Source of the DNA: Rossellomorea sp036867415
GTDB lineage: Bacteria > Bacillota > Bacilli > Bacillales > Bacillaceae_B
Assembly (NCBI RefSeq): GCF_036867415.1
Contig: NZ_JBAJHU010000001.1
Location: forward strand, 62,001-126,000
Direction of reading: 5' to 3'
DNA length: 64,000 nucleotides
Part shown: piece after piece, positions 15,700 to 24,336 of the stretch
Position numbering within the stretch: the first letter of the stretch is position 1
How the letters are laid out: each line of letters begins with the position of its first letter
Notes under the pieces: model-generated
Database searches by the model: none
The model's input: the letters and a program-made list of their open reading frames with translations, nothing else
Told to the model about the DNA's origin: nothing
Program-made: the position numbers and the translations under genes

Positions 15700-16332
15700 T
15701 TACCGCCGCATCACATGCAAACAAAACTCCAAATCCGCCTGTATATGTTCCTTCATCAATCTCTCCGCTTCATCTCCATTATGGGAAACGATTGCATCGT
15801 AGATTTCCTGATGTTCGTCGATCAGGAATGGCCGGTTGTGATAGACCACGGTTTTTCTGAATAAGTAGATGATCGACTGCATGCGTTCGATGGTGTCGAC
15901 CATGACGGGATTGTTGGTGGCGTTGACGATGATGTCGTGGAATTGTTTGTTGGCTTCCATGATTTCTTCGGTTGTGCCGGTCCGCCCGATGTCGATGCAT
16001 TGTTTTAATTGGTGTAAGTCGTCCTGGTTCATGTAGGTGGCGGCTGAGCGCGCAGCGAATGACTCCAGGAGAATCCGGACCTGGAAGTAGTGGCGCAGGT
16101 CCATGTCGGTCGGGTTGACAACGCGCTTTTGCTGGACGAGACCTTCCTGTTCGAGTTTGCGGATGGATTCCCGGATGGGTGTCCGGCTTACACCAAGTTC
16201 TTCAGCGAGTTTTTCTTCGATCAGTTTCGTGCCCCGTTCGAGTTCTCCGTTCAATATTTGGTCCCGGATATATTCATACGATTGCAGATAGGCGTGCTGT
16301 TGTGTTTTCTTCTTCAAGTAAATCGACTCCAA
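15700..16332 (-). CDS. GntR-family (FadR/FCD subfamily) regulator
   Basis: 210 residues. An N-terminal winged helix (about 12-75: YIRDQILNGELERGTKLIEEKLAEELGVSRTPIRESIRKLEQEGLV, described in two parts) carries the ELGVSRTPIRE recognition helix. A helical FCD ligand/metal domain follows (RILLESFAARSAA, FHDIIVNAT, DEHQEIYDAI, EHIQADLE) with the usual Asp/His positions. It is divergent from the sugar-acid operon and shares with it an intergenic region holding three TGTATACA-type sites. It is therefore most likely the local repressor, relieved by the operon's substrate. Confidence 0.9.
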   Translation of the reverse strand: MESIYLKKKTQQHAYLQSYEYIRDQILNGELERGTKLIEEKLAEELGVSRTPIRESIRKLEQEGLVQQKRVVNPTDMDLRHYFQVRILLESFAARSAATYMNQDDLHQLKQCIDIGRTGTTEEIMEANKQFHDIIVNATNNPVMVDTIERMQSIIYLFRKTVVYHNRPFLIDEHQEIYDAIVSHNGDEAERLMKEHIQADLEFCLHVMRR

Positions 16333-16439
16333 TGAAAGACAATCTAGTGTCTTTACGTATTCGGCTTGTGAAAATAAAGCCCTTTCTAAAAGTATAGAAC
16401 GAGTAGAGACGATTTAACAGTTCTTATCGAAAATAATTT

Positions 16440-16489
16440 TGTATACATTTTATATTATTTTGTATACAAAATAGATATTATTGTGTACA
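16440..16489. promoter_or_regulatory. three GntR operators on a 21-bp period
   Basis: TGTATACA at 16440-16447, TGTATACA at 16461-16468 and TGTGTACA at 16482-16489 start exactly 21 bp apart, so all lie on the same face of the helix. They fit the FadR/FCD-type operator (T.GTATACA.A) and sit between the divergent regulator and operon. Confidence 0.82.
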
Positions 16490-16536
16490 ATTGGTGACAA
16501 CAAATGAAAACGCTTTATCATCAGGAGGGAATTTAT

Positions 16537-17430
16537 ATGAGAATTGGATTTATCGGTCTTGGCATCATGGGGAAACCGATGTCATTGAATTTAGTGAAAA
16601 GTGGCCTGGATGTCACCGTGTTTGATATCAATGAGTCAGCAGTGGAAGAATTGGTGGGCCAGGGAGCCCGGGGAGCTCAGTCTCCGAAAGAAGTCGGCGA
16701 GAAGAGTGACGTTATTTTCACAATGCTTCCAAAAGGAGAGCATGTACAAAGTGTGGTCCTTGGTGAAAGCGGTGTCATCTACGGAGCCAATGATGGAGCG
16801 GTTGTCGTCGATATGAGTTCGATTTCTCCCGTTCAATCGAAGGAAATCGCCGAAGCACTCGGGGCAAGGGGCATGGAGATGCTGGATGCGCCGGTCAGCG
16901 GCGGCGAGCCGAAGGCGATCGACGGGACGCTTGCCATCATGGTCGGAGGAAAAGAAGACGTGTATGAAAAGGTGAAACCGTACTTCGACGTGATGGGGCA
17001 GGATATTACGCTCGTCGGAGACAATGGATGCGGTACGACGGCGAAGCTTGCCAATCAGATTCTGGTGAATGTCCATATCGCCGCGATGTCAGAGGCACTG
17101 ACGCTTGCGTCCAAAGCAGGGATCGACATCAAGAAGATGTATGAAGCGATCCGCGGCGGCCTGGCGGGAAGTGCGGTGCTGGATGCAAAGGTTCCTTTGA
17201 TCCTGGAGCGGAACTTTGTCGCCGGCGGCCGGATTGATATCAACGCGAAGGACTTGACCAATGTCATGGATACCGCCCATTCAATCGGAGTACCGCTGCC
17301 GCTTTCAAGCCAGGTGCTGGAGATGTACCATTCCCTGATGGCAGATGGGAAAGCAGGCGATGATCACGGAGGACTCATTCAATTTTACGAGAAGCTTGCG
17401 AATTTTGAAGTAAAGGGTGTCAGCCAGTGA
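16537..17430 (+). CDS. beta-hydroxyacid dehydrogenase (GarR/LtnD-type)
   Basis: 297 residues from ATG 16537 behind AGGAGGG. The NAD(P)-binding GFIGLGIMGKPMSLNL opens the N-terminal Rossmann domain. DAPVSGGEPKAIDGTLAIM and TAKLANQILV (catalytic lysine) follow, then the all-helical C-terminal domain. The family oxidises or reduces 3-hydroxy acids; members next to DUF1537 kinases oxidise L-threonate or related tetronates to the 2-keto acid (LtnD). It overlaps the kinase gene by four bases. Substrate is inferred from context. Confidence 0.88.
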   Translation: MRIGFIGLGIMGKPMSLNLVKSGLDVTVFDINESAVEELVGQGARGAQSPKEVGEKSDVIFTMLPKGEHVQSVVLGESGVIYGANDGAVVVDMSSISPVQSKEIAEALGARGMEMLDAPVSGGEPKAIDGTLAIMVGGKEDVYEKVKPYFDVMGQDITLVGDNGCGTTAKLANQILVNVHIAAMSEALTLASKAGIDIKKMYEAIRGGLAGSAVLDAKVPLILERNFVAGGRIDINAKDLTNVMDTAHSIGVPLPLSSQVLEMYHSLMADGKAGDDHGGLIQFYEKLANFEVKGVSQ

Positions 17431-18860
17431 TGGAACATAGAAAAGTCGATGAAATTCTAGCATCCTATCAATCTATCAATGAAGAGAAAGTAAGCGAATG
17501 GTGGGAGAAAGTCCGGCCGGGCTTTACACACAAGATCATCGTCCTCGATGACGATCCGACTGGTGTACAGACCGTTCACGGCGTTTCGGTGTATACCGAC
17601 TGGGAGGAAGAAACGATTGAAATGGGCTTCCTGGAAGACCGTCAGATGTTCTTCATCCTGACGAATTCGAGAGCCTTCACGGCGAAAGAAACCGAAGAGG
17701 TCCATCGTGATATCGCGGAAAGAGCCGAAATCATCTCGAAGAAATTGGGCGTTCCTTATCTGATCATCAGCCGTGGAGATTCCACGTTGAGAGGGCATTA
17801 TCCCCTTGAGACTGAGGTTCTGAGACGGACGATGGAAGCTGAAAGCAATGAGCGTATGGATGGGGAAGTCATCCTGCCATTTTTCAAAGAAGGCGGCAGG
17901 CTGACGATCGAGAACATTCACTTTGTTCAGCAGGAAGACGAACTAGTGCCAGCCGGGGAAACCGAATTCGCAAAGGACCGGACGTTCGGTTACAAGTCGA
18001 GTCACCTCGGTGAATGGGTCGAAGAGAAGACAAATGGCGTGTATGTGAAAGAAGACGTCACCTATATATCACTGGAAACGATCCGCAGCCTGGACATTGA
18101 TGGAATCACAGAGCAATTGCTGCAGGTGAAGGGTTTCGGCAAAGTTGTCGTCAATGCGGTTGAAGAAAACGATGTCAGGATCTTTGCAACGGCATTGATC
18201 CTTGCCATCGAAAAAGGAAAGCGCTTCATCTTTCGGACGGCCGCTGCCTTCACCAAGGTGCTCGGGGACATCTCTTCACGCCCGCTGCTGACCAGGGAAG
18301 AATTGATCAGTGAGGAAAGGGAGAATGGCGGTCTCGTCATCGTCGGATCCCATGTCAAAAAGACGACCGATCAATTGAACGCGCTGAAGGAACTGTCTTC
18401 ACTCCACTTCATTGAGTTCGATGCTCATCTGGTACTGGATAAGAATGCGTTCCAACAAGAAATCGAGCGGGCGCGGACTGAAGCGGAAACGAAGGTGAAA
18501 GAAGGCGTCAGCACCGTCATCTATACGAAGAGGAAAAGACTCGATCTCGGAGACGGCATGGAAGAACAGGAACTGCAGCTGTCCGTTGAGATCTCGGATG
18601 CGGTCACAAGCATCGTCCGTGACTTCTCCGTGAGGCCGAATTACCTGATTGCCAAAGGAGGGATCACCTCCAGTGATGTCGGCACGAAAGGGTTATGCGT
18701 GAAGCGCGCGACCGTCGCAGGACAGATCGCGCCGGGCATCCCGGTCTGGCAGACAGGCGAAGAGAGCACATTCCCGTACATCCCATACGTCATTTTTCCA
18801 GGGAATGTCGGAGCTGTCACCACATTGCGTGATGTAGTAGCAGCACTTGAAAGCAAGTAA
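17427..18860 (+). CDS. four-carbon acid sugar kinase family protein (DUF1537)
   Basis: 477 residues. N-terminal domain: VLDDDPTGVQTVHGV (substrate site), FILTNSRAF, ISRGDSTLRGHYPLE, then VILPFFKEGGR and FGYKSS. C-terminal nucleotide-binding domain: ISDAVTSIVRDF, LIAKGGITSSDVGTKGL and the glycine-rich VIFPGNVGAVTTL. The length and motifs match the D-/L-threonate and erythronate kinases (OtnK, LtnK, DtnK) that make 4-phospho-tetronates. GTG 17427 has AAAGGG nine bases upstream; ATG 17430 is possible. In characterised pathways an aldolase (OtnC/LtnC) or PdxA2 follows, but none is here. Confidence 0.88.
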   Translation: MMEHRKVDEILASYQSINEEKVSEWWEKVRPGFTHKIIVLDDDPTGVQTVHGVSVYTDWEEETIEMGFLEDRQMFFILTNSRAFTAKETEEVHRDIAERAEIISKKLGVPYLIISRGDSTLRGHYPLETEVLRRTMEAESNERMDGEVILPFFKEGGRLTIENIHFVQQEDELVPAGETEFAKDRTFGYKSSHLGEWVEEKTNGVYVKEDVTYISLETIRSLDIDGITEQLLQVKGFGKVVVNAVEENDVRIFATALILAIEKGKRFIFRTAAAFTKVLGDISSRPLLTREELISEERENGGLVIVGSHVKKTTDQLNALKELSSLHFIEFDAHLVLDKNAFQQEIERARTEAETKVKEGVSTVIYTKRKRLDLGDGMEEQELQLSVEISDAVTSIVRDFSVRPNYLIAKGGITSSDVGTKGLCVKRATVAGQIAPGIPVWQTGEESTFPYIPYVIFPGNVGAVTTLRDVVAALESK

Positions 18861-18938
18861 CGGATTAAAGGAACAATGCAGGATCGAAGGATTCTGCTTG
18901 TCATAAAAGAGGTTCATAAAACAAGGGGGTAACTGGAC

Positions 18939-20282
18939 ATGGTTACAGGGAATATGTTGATTGTGATTTTCTTTCTATCATTGGCTGCACTTTTTTTCTT
19001 GATTTTAAAATTGAAGGTTGAACCATTTCTATCACTGATCGGCATCGCATTTGCCACTGCCGTTGTCATTGGAATGCCGCTGAATGAAGTGGCAGCCACC
19101 GTCACACAAGGGTTCGGGAATACGCTGACCGGCGTCGGGATCCTGATCGGACTCGGTGTCATCTTCGGACAGTTCCTGGGTGCCTCAGGAGCAGTTGAAA
19201 AAATTGCCGCCGCAGTGTTAAAAGTATTCGGGGTGAAAAAATCCCCGGCTGGTCTTGCCTTGACGGGAACGGCGGTGTCGATCCCGGTATTCTTCGATGC
19301 GGCATTCGTTATCTTAAGCGGGTTGATTAAAAGTTTATCGAAGAAAACGGGAATCTCGATCATTTCATTTGTAACCGCACTAGGTGTCGGTTTGATCGTA
19401 TCTCATAACATGATCGCCCCAACGCCGGGACCGCTTGTTGTAGCGGAAAATACGGGATCTGACCTTGGCTTATTCATCCTTTACGGGCTTCTGGTTTCTA
19501 TCCCGGCCACACTTGCCGGCGGATACTTCTACGGATTATTCATCGGGAAGCGCATGAACCACTCAGGTGCCGTAGAGGAAGTGGCAGTTAGTCTTGAAGA
19601 TGCGCCAAAGAAAGAAATCAGTACAGGACTTAGCTTCTTCATGCTGGCACTGCCTATTGGACTCATCCTGCTCAACACACTATCTCAACTGCTATTCCCT
19701 GATACAGGACTTGCAAGTGTACTGGGATTCATTGGTGACAAGAACATCGCCCTGTTCATCAGTGTCATCGCAGCGATCATTTTGCTGAGACCGTACATCT
19801 CTGTTCCTAACAGCAGATTGTATTCTGAAGCGATCAACTCGGCGGGGATCATCATCCTCGTGACAGGTGCCGGCGGAGCATTCGGAGCCGTCATCAATAA
19901 AAGCGGAATCGGCGACTATCTCATCGAAACGATGCAAAGCTGGAGCGTGCCGGTTCTGATCCTTGCTTTCATCTTCTCGCAGATCCTGCGTGCATCACTC
20001 GGATCCGCAACCGTTGCCCTAGTGACGACGTCCAGTATCATGGGACCGATGGCAGCAGACCTTGGTGTCTCACCGATCCTGCTCGGTCTTGCCATCTGTG
20101 CCGGCGGAATCGGTCTATCCCTTCCGAACGACTCAGGCTTCTGGGTCGTGAACAGGTTCGGTAAACTGACCGTCCCGCAGACGCTTAAAGCATGGACGCT
20201 CGGCGGATTCATCGCCGGGCTGACAGCGATCACGACTGTATTGATCTTGAGTTTGTTCTCGGGGATACTTCCGGGATTGTAG
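18939..20282 (+). CDS. GntP-family gluconate/sugar-acid:H+ symporter
   Basis: 447 residues, about 12 membrane helices. GntP signatures are seen: TQGFGNTLTGVGILIGLGVIFG, SIPVFFDAAFVIL, GLIVSHNMIAPTPGPL, ILRASLGSATVALVTTSSI and GGIGLSLPNDSGFWVVNRFG. The family imports gluconate and related aldonates with protons. The gap to the kinase is 78 bases, but AAGGGGG supports initiation and a terminator lies only after this gene. It therefore completes a regulator/dehydrogenase/kinase/permease unit for a C4 (or related) sugar acid. Confidence 0.92.
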   Translation: MVTGNMLIVIFFLSLAALFFLILKLKVEPFLSLIGIAFATAVVIGMPLNEVAATVTQGFGNTLTGVGILIGLGVIFGQFLGASGAVEKIAAAVLKVFGVKKSPAGLALTGTAVSIPVFFDAAFVILSGLIKSLSKKTGISIISFVTALGVGLIVSHNMIAPTPGPLVVAENTGSDLGLFILYGLLVSIPATLAGGYFYGLFIGKRMNHSGAVEEVAVSLEDAPKKEISTGLSFFMLALPIGLILLNTLSQLLFPDTGLASVLGFIGDKNIALFISVIAAIILLRPYISVPNSRLYSEAINSAGIIILVTGAGGAFGAVINKSGIGDYLIETMQSWSVPVLILAFIFSQILRASLGSATVALVTTSSIMGPMAADLGVSPILLGLAICAGGIGLSLPNDSGFWVVNRFGKLTVPQTLKAWTLGGFIAGLTAITTVLILSLFSGILPGL

Positions 20283-20290
20283 AAAATGGG

Positions 20291-20324
20291 AAAGGTCCAT
20301 CCTTCAGAGGGATGGACCTTTTTT
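20291..20324 (+). terminator. terminator of the sugar-acid operon
   Basis: AAGGTCCATCC / GGATGGACCTT perfect stem with six T after it. Confidence 0.92.
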
Positions 20325-20429
20325 GCAGTCTTCTAATTCATTTTTGATTTATTATTTATGGAGCTGCTTGGATAATTCTCGTACTCGTCCGGGTATAAAA
20401 GCCTCTTCCCCTTGTAACAAGAGAAAACC

Positions 20430-20588
20430 CTAGTCCCTCATCGCTCCTGCCTCTCGGGAAGTCATTGCACCCTGACCTTCACTCACATCTTTCTGGATTT
20501 GTTTTTTCACTTCTTGAGCATCCGTTCCAGCAAAGCTTTGCTTCATGGCTGAATCCAATTTCTGTTTGGGTTGTTGGTTTTGTGGCAT
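20430..20588 (-). CDS. gamma-type SASP-like small spore protein
   Basis: 52 residues: MPQNQQPKQKLDSAMKQSF, then AGTDAQEVKKQIQKDVSEG, ending TSREAGAMRD. GGAAGGAGAG precedes the ATG at 20588. The T(D/N)AQ-x-V-x-x-Q repeat core and the Gln/Lys/Ala-rich, Cys- and Trp-free composition are those of SspE-type gamma SASPs, here with one repeat instead of two, and it ends early. It may store amino acids in the spore core, or belong to another minor spore protein family. A CATAATA (20623-20629, minus) could be a sigma-G-like -10, without a convincing -35. The opposite-strand frame at 20545-20745 is a shadow. Confidence 0.6.
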   Translation of the reverse strand: MPQNQQPKQKLDSAMKQSFAGTDAQEVKKQIQKDVSEGQGAMTSREAGAMRD

Positions 20589-20818
20589 AATCGCTCTCCT
20601 TCCATTCTTGGTTGCAGGCTCTTATTATGGTCAATATGCACTCGGGATATCCGTTGAATTCGTATATCCACTCTTCCTGCTAAGCGGCAGTTCTCCTATT
20701 GAACTGTCGTTTTTCTATGCCCCGCCACATTTAAGAATTATTTAATATTCTCCTAAGAAATTGTTTAGAAGTGCTTTGTAAGATGTGTGTAGAGTTCGAA
20801 TGAAAGGGAGGGTGACTG

Positions 20819-21226
20819 ATGAAGGGAAATGGAATTGGAGTCCGGATAGGCAGGGGTGGTTTTCTGCTGTTTTCGATGTTTTTCGCTGCGGCTGTGCTGG
20901 TGCAAGTGTTTATGGCGGGGGCAGCGGTGTTTGTGAATCCGGTGAATTGGGGGAAACATGTTGAGTTTGTTCACTATTTTGGATTTTTGGTGCCGCTATT
21001 GATGTTCATTTTTGCACTGATCGGCAGAATGCCGCGCAGGTACATGATCGAGGTTCTGGCGGTGATGATGGCGATTTTTCTGATGTATCTAACCGCAAAC
21101 ATTACAAGGACGCTTCCCTGGGCCGGGGCATTACACCCGGTAATCGCCATCGTGATTGCTGGTCAGGCAGTTGTACTGGTTAGAAATGCATGGAATTTAA
21201 TGACGAAAAAAGATATTGAGGAGTGA
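20819..21226 (+). CDS. DUF6220-type four-helix membrane protein
   Basis: 135 residues, four hydrophobic helices: FLLFSMFFAAAVLVQVFMAG, HYFGFLVPLLMFIFALIG, YMIEVLAVMMAIFLMYLTAN and LHPVIAIVIAGQAVVLV. Histidines at helix ends (HVEFVHYFGF and GALHPV) fit the DUF6220 pattern and resemble cytochrome-b-like heme positions, which is only a hint. It is first in a tight unit of six genes with a DUF5957 protein, an ABC exporter pair and a two-component system; its stop lies just before the next gene. The role is unknown. AAAGGGAGGGTGACTG precedes the ATG. Confidence 0.72.
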   Translation: MKGNGIGVRIGRGGFLLFSMFFAAAVLVQVFMAGAAVFVNPVNWGKHVEFVHYFGFLVPLLMFIFALIGRMPRRYMIEVLAVMMAIFLMYLTANITRTLPWAGALHPVIAIVIAGQAVVLVRNAWNLMTKKDIEE

Positions 21227-21231
21227 TGGAA

Positions 21232-21435
21232 ATGAGAGTATTTGCAGCCGTTCTATTAGGGTTATTAGGTGGTTTTGCAGTGGGGATCGCGTTATCAAGT
21301 GTGATTGGGATCGTGAGCATGGGAGTGTTCAATCAGCCGTTAGGGATTAAATTTCTGCCTTATTTTACGGCGGTGGTCTGTGCGGTGCTGGTTCCGGTGA
21401 TGGATCAAAAAAGTGTAAAGAAAAGGGGTGAATGA
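21232..21435 (+). CDS. DUF5957-like two-helix membrane protein
   Basis: 67 residues from ATG 21232 (MRVFAAVLLGLLGGFAVG), chosen because GAGGAG ends 8 bases earlier; GTG and ATG codons at 21223/21226 overlap that site. Two hydrophobic helices are separated by a short loop with NQPLGIKFLPY, and the tail is basic (MDQKSVKKRGE). Membership of DUF5957 is from memory. It ends one base before the permease start, so it is translationally linked in the operon. Function unknown. Confidence 0.65.
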   Translation: MRVFAAVLLGLLGGFAVGIALSSVIGIVSMGVFNQPLGIKFLPYFTAVVCAVLVPVMDQKSVKKRGE

Positions 21436-21436
21436 G

Positions 21437-22504
21437 GTGTTTCTAGCATTTAAAGAATTGAGGCATTCAAAAGTCAGGTATACGTTGATTGCCCTCATCA
21501 TGACTGCAGTATTGTTTCTAGTATTTTTTATAAGCGGGTTGGCGAATGGATTGGGATTCGGGGACAGTGCGGCGATCAAGAATTTGCAGGCAGAACATGT
21601 TGTGGTGAATAAAGAAGCGGAAGATGCCATCGTCGGTTCCAGTCTGAGTGATCAACAAGTGAAAAGGATTGATAGGAAGCTGGATGGGGAGTTTTCACCA
21701 TTGTCGGTAACCATGATGTCTTCTATCAAAAAAACTGGCAAGGAAGAAGTGGATGTCACGTATTTCTCTGTCGATACAGATTCGTATCCGGAGATGGAAG
21801 TGGCAGAAGGGAAGAATATAAGTGAACTGGAAGAGGATGAAGTGATTGCGGATGAAAGCATGCAAAGGGACGGGTTTAAAATGAATGATGTCGTTGTAGA
21901 TCAGAACACCGGGAAAGAACTGATCATTGCAGGTTTCTCCAAAGATCAGATGTATTCCAATATCCCGGTAGTGTACACCGACCTTGGAACTGGAGTTCAT
22001 GAGTCCCGCGGGCAGGATACAACGTATAATGCGATTCTTTATTCGGGATCGTATGAAGAGCTTGATGGTTTCGATACCCTGACGATCGATGAAGCGGTTG
22101 AGGGGATTCCGGGTTACACAGAAACACAGGGCTCGTTGAAGATGATTGTGGTTTTCCTGTTTATTATTTCTGCCTTTGTGTCGAGTGTGTTCTTCTATGT
22201 CATCACGATTCACAAGCAGAATCAGCTGGGGGTGCTGAAGGCGATCGGGGCGACGACAGGCTATATTGTGAAAAGCATCATGATCCAGGTCAGCCTGTTG
22301 ACAGCGATTGGCTTGGTGGTCAGCGGCGGGTTTGTATATGGTATGACGCAGGTCATCCCGGAAGATATGCCATTCAGGCTGACGCCGGTGCTGTTAGCGG
22401 GGACGGCAGGACTGTTTCTTCTATTGAATCTGCTTGGTGCTTTATTATCCGTGCGCCAAGTGGCAAAAACAGATGCACTTGAAGCGATCGGGAGGGTTGA
22501 ATAA
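21437..22504 (+). CDS. ABC transporter permease, FtsX/HrtB-like
   Basis: 355 residues from GTG 21437 (MFLAFKELRHSKVRYTLIA), preferred to GTG 21428 because AAGGGG is 9 bases upstream and FtsX-type permeases begin this way. Helix 1 (about 17-38) is followed by a ~190-residue extracytoplasmic MacB-PCD-like domain, then three helices of the FtsX core (KMIVVFLFIISAFVSSVFFYV, QVSLLTAIGLVVSGGFVYG, LAGTAGLFLLLNLLGALLS). The coupling segment HKQNQLGVLKAIGATTGYI is typical. Length and architecture are those of HrtB, the heme-export permease of staphylococci and bacilli. The gene overlaps the ATPase start (TAATG). The substrate is not proven. Confidence 0.85.
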   Translation: MFLAFKELRHSKVRYTLIALIMTAVLFLVFFISGLANGLGFGDSAAIKNLQAEHVVVNKEAEDAIVGSSLSDQQVKRIDRKLDGEFSPLSVTMMSSIKKTGKEEVDVTYFSVDTDSYPEMEVAEGKNISELEEDEVIADESMQRDGFKMNDVVVDQNTGKELIIAGFSKDQMYSNIPVVYTDLGTGVHESRGQDTTYNAILYSGSYEELDGFDTLTIDEAVEGIPGYTETQGSLKMIVVFLFIISAFVSSVFFYVITIHKQNQLGVLKAIGATTGYIVKSIMIQVSLLTAIGLVVSGGFVYGMTQVIPEDMPFRLTPVLLAGTAGLFLLLNLLGALLSVRQVAKTDALEAIGRVE

Positions 22505-23178
22505 TGACAAAAGCGATATTGAAGCTTGAGAATCTTTCGAAAACATTTGGAGACGGTGATACGACGGTACAGGTTCTAAAGAACATTTCATATACGGTGA
22601 AGCGTGGGGAGTTTGCGGCGATTGTCGGGCCGTCCGGGTCCGGGAAGAGCACATTGCTGTCGATTATCGGCGCGCTGTTGACTCCGAGCACAGGAAAGGT
22701 AATGATTGATGAAGAAGACATTTCGGGTTACAGCTCAACACAGCTGACCTCTGTCCGGTTGAACAGGATCGGGTTCATTTTTCAAGCAGCAAACCTGATC
22801 CCTTATTTGACGGTAAAAGAACAGCTGCTCCTCGTGCATGATATCGGGAGAAAAAGAAAGACTGATACTCGGGCGATCGAGCTGCTTGAGCACCTGGGCT
22901 TGAGCCACCGTCTGAAGAATTATCCAGACAAACTTTCAGGCGGGGAAAAACAGAGAGTGGCGATTGCCAGAGCCTTTATGAATGATCCGGATATGATCCT
23001 GGCCGATGAGCCGACGGCGAGCCTCGATTCAGCGCGGGGGAAAAAGGTGGTCGAGATGATTGCGAAAGAGGTCAAATCAAGAAACAAGGCTGCACTGATG
23101 GTCACCCATGATGAACGGGTCCTCCATCTCTGTGACCGGGTATTATATATAGAAGATGGACGAATAATGGAGAAGTAA
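22504..23178 (+). CDS. ABC transporter ATP-binding protein, HrtA/MacB-type
   Basis: 224 residues. Walker A GPSGSGKST (about residue 41), Q-loop FIFQAANLIPYLT, signature LSGGEKQRVAIARA, Walker B MILADEPTASLD and the H-loop VTHD are all intact. This is the MacB/LolD-type ATPase that drives mechanotransmission by FtsX-fold permeases rather than classic transport. It pairs with the preceding gene with a one-base overlap. The neighbouring sensor kinase and regulator suggest an inducible exporter, as with HrtAB-HssRS; heme as the substrate is an inference. Confidence 0.93.
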   Translation: MTKAILKLENLSKTFGDGDTTVQVLKNISYTVKRGEFAAIVGPSGSGKSTLLSIIGALLTPSTGKVMIDEEDISGYSSTQLTSVRLNRIGFIFQAANLIPYLTVKEQLLLVHDIGRKRKTDTRAIELLEHLGLSHRLKNYPDKLSGGEKQRVAIARAFMNDPDMILADEPTASLDSARGKKVVEMIAKEVKSRNKAALMVTHDERVLHLCDRVLYIEDGRIMEK

Positions 23179-23238
23179 CAGAAGGGGCTGTCAGTAACGG
23201 CAGCCCAGGTTCACATTGTATGGAAAGCAGGTGATGGC

Positions 23239-24336
23239 ATGTCGATAAAGAAGAGGCTGCTCTTATCGAATATCGGAATGATTGTCATTCCCCTTGTCAG
23301 TCTTCTAATCGTGGAAATCGTGGTTGGATATGTGTTCTTTTATGTATTGAATGGGAAGAATCTGCAAACTTTCCTGACTCTCCGCTTCGGTGCGCTGGTG
23401 GTCATTTTAGTCTTGACGAACGGGTTGCTGACCTATTTTATGTCAAAGAGCATCATAGAACCGATCAAGAAGTTGTCGTTCGCAGCACGAAAGATCAGTG
23501 AAGGGGATCTTGATGTTAGTGTGGCGTCTGACAAGAAGGATGAATTGGGGCAATTATCGAATACATTTGAAGAGATGCGCCTGAAGCTGAAGGAAGCAGA
23601 GACGGTTCAAAGGCAATACGAGCTGAATCGTCAGGAGCTTATCGCGAGCATTTCCCATGACTTGAAAACACCGTTAACCTCGATCAAAGGGTATGTGAGC
23701 GGGATCGAAGATGGCATCGCCGGCACTCCAGACAAGCTGAACCGATACATGGCCAAGATCAAGAAGAATGCCCATGATATGGACGGACTCATCGATGAAC
23801 TGTTCCTATATTCGAAGCTGGATATGGACCAATTGCCGTTTCAATTTGAAAAGGTCCACCTTGATGCGTATTTTGATGATTTCATCGACGAACTTTCCTT
23901 TACTCTTGAAAAGGAACACGGTGAAGCGCTGCTATCCTATGAAAGGTCAGGTTCTTATCTCGTTGAAGCTGACAGGGAAAAGCTGGACCGGGTCGTCAAG
24001 AATATCACGCAAAACAGTTTAAAGTATATGAATAAAGAACAGAAAGAAATTCAGGTCATCCTCACGGAGCTTGAGTATGATGTCAAGGTGGAGATTCAGG
24101 ATAATGGGAGCGGGATACCGGAAACGGAACTGCCCCGTATCTTTGACAGCTTCTACAGGACGGACATCTCGAGAAACTCCGCCACAGGAGGAAGCGGGCT
24201 TGGCCTGTCCATTGCCAAAAAAATCATAGAAGGGCACGGCGGGAGCATTTGGGCAGAAAGTAAGCCGGGTATAGGAACAAGCATTTATTTTACATTGAAA
24301 AAGGTGAAGGATCATGCAAAACATACTGATCATTGA
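23239..24336 (+). CDS. sensor histidine kinase
   Basis: 365 residues. Two membrane helices (about 11-34 and 49-69) are separated by a loop of only ~14 residues, so there is no real extracellular sensor domain. HAMP (70-122, SIIEPIKKLSFAARKISEG) leads to HisKA with ASISHDLKTPLTSIKGY (phospho-His) and a HATPase with N (NITQNSLKY), G1 (DNGSGIP), F (FDSFYR) and G2 (GGSGLGL) boxes. Such short-loop kinases sense within the membrane or through a partner, and the adjacent ABC permease is the obvious candidate. Overlaps the response-regulator gene by 23 bases. Confidence 0.92.
   Translation: MSIKKRLLLSNIGMIVIPLVSLLIVEIVVGYVFFYVLNGKNLQTFLTLRFGALVVILVLTNGLLTYFMSKSIIEPIKKLSFAARKISEGDLDVSVASDKKDELGQLSNTFEEMRLKLKEAETVQRQYELNRQELIASISHDLKTPLTSIKGYVSGIEDGIAGTPDKLNRYMAKIKKNAHDMDGLIDELFLYSKLDMDQLPFQFEKVHLDAYFDDFIDELSFTLEKEHGEALLSYERSGSYLVEADREKLDRVVKNITQNSLKYMNKEQKEIQVILTELEYDVKVEIQDNGSGIPETELPRIFDSFYRTDISRNSATGGSGLGLSIAKKIIEGHGGSIWAESKPGIGTSIYFTLKKVKDHAKHTDH

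Noticed and set aside
15573..15860. 95-codon plus-strand frame
   Set aside because: It runs through the gntR terminator hairpin and into the antisense of the regulator; no conserved motif.
20545..20745. 66-codon plus-strand frame
   Set aside because: It is the complement of the SASP-like gene and its leader, with no ribosome site.
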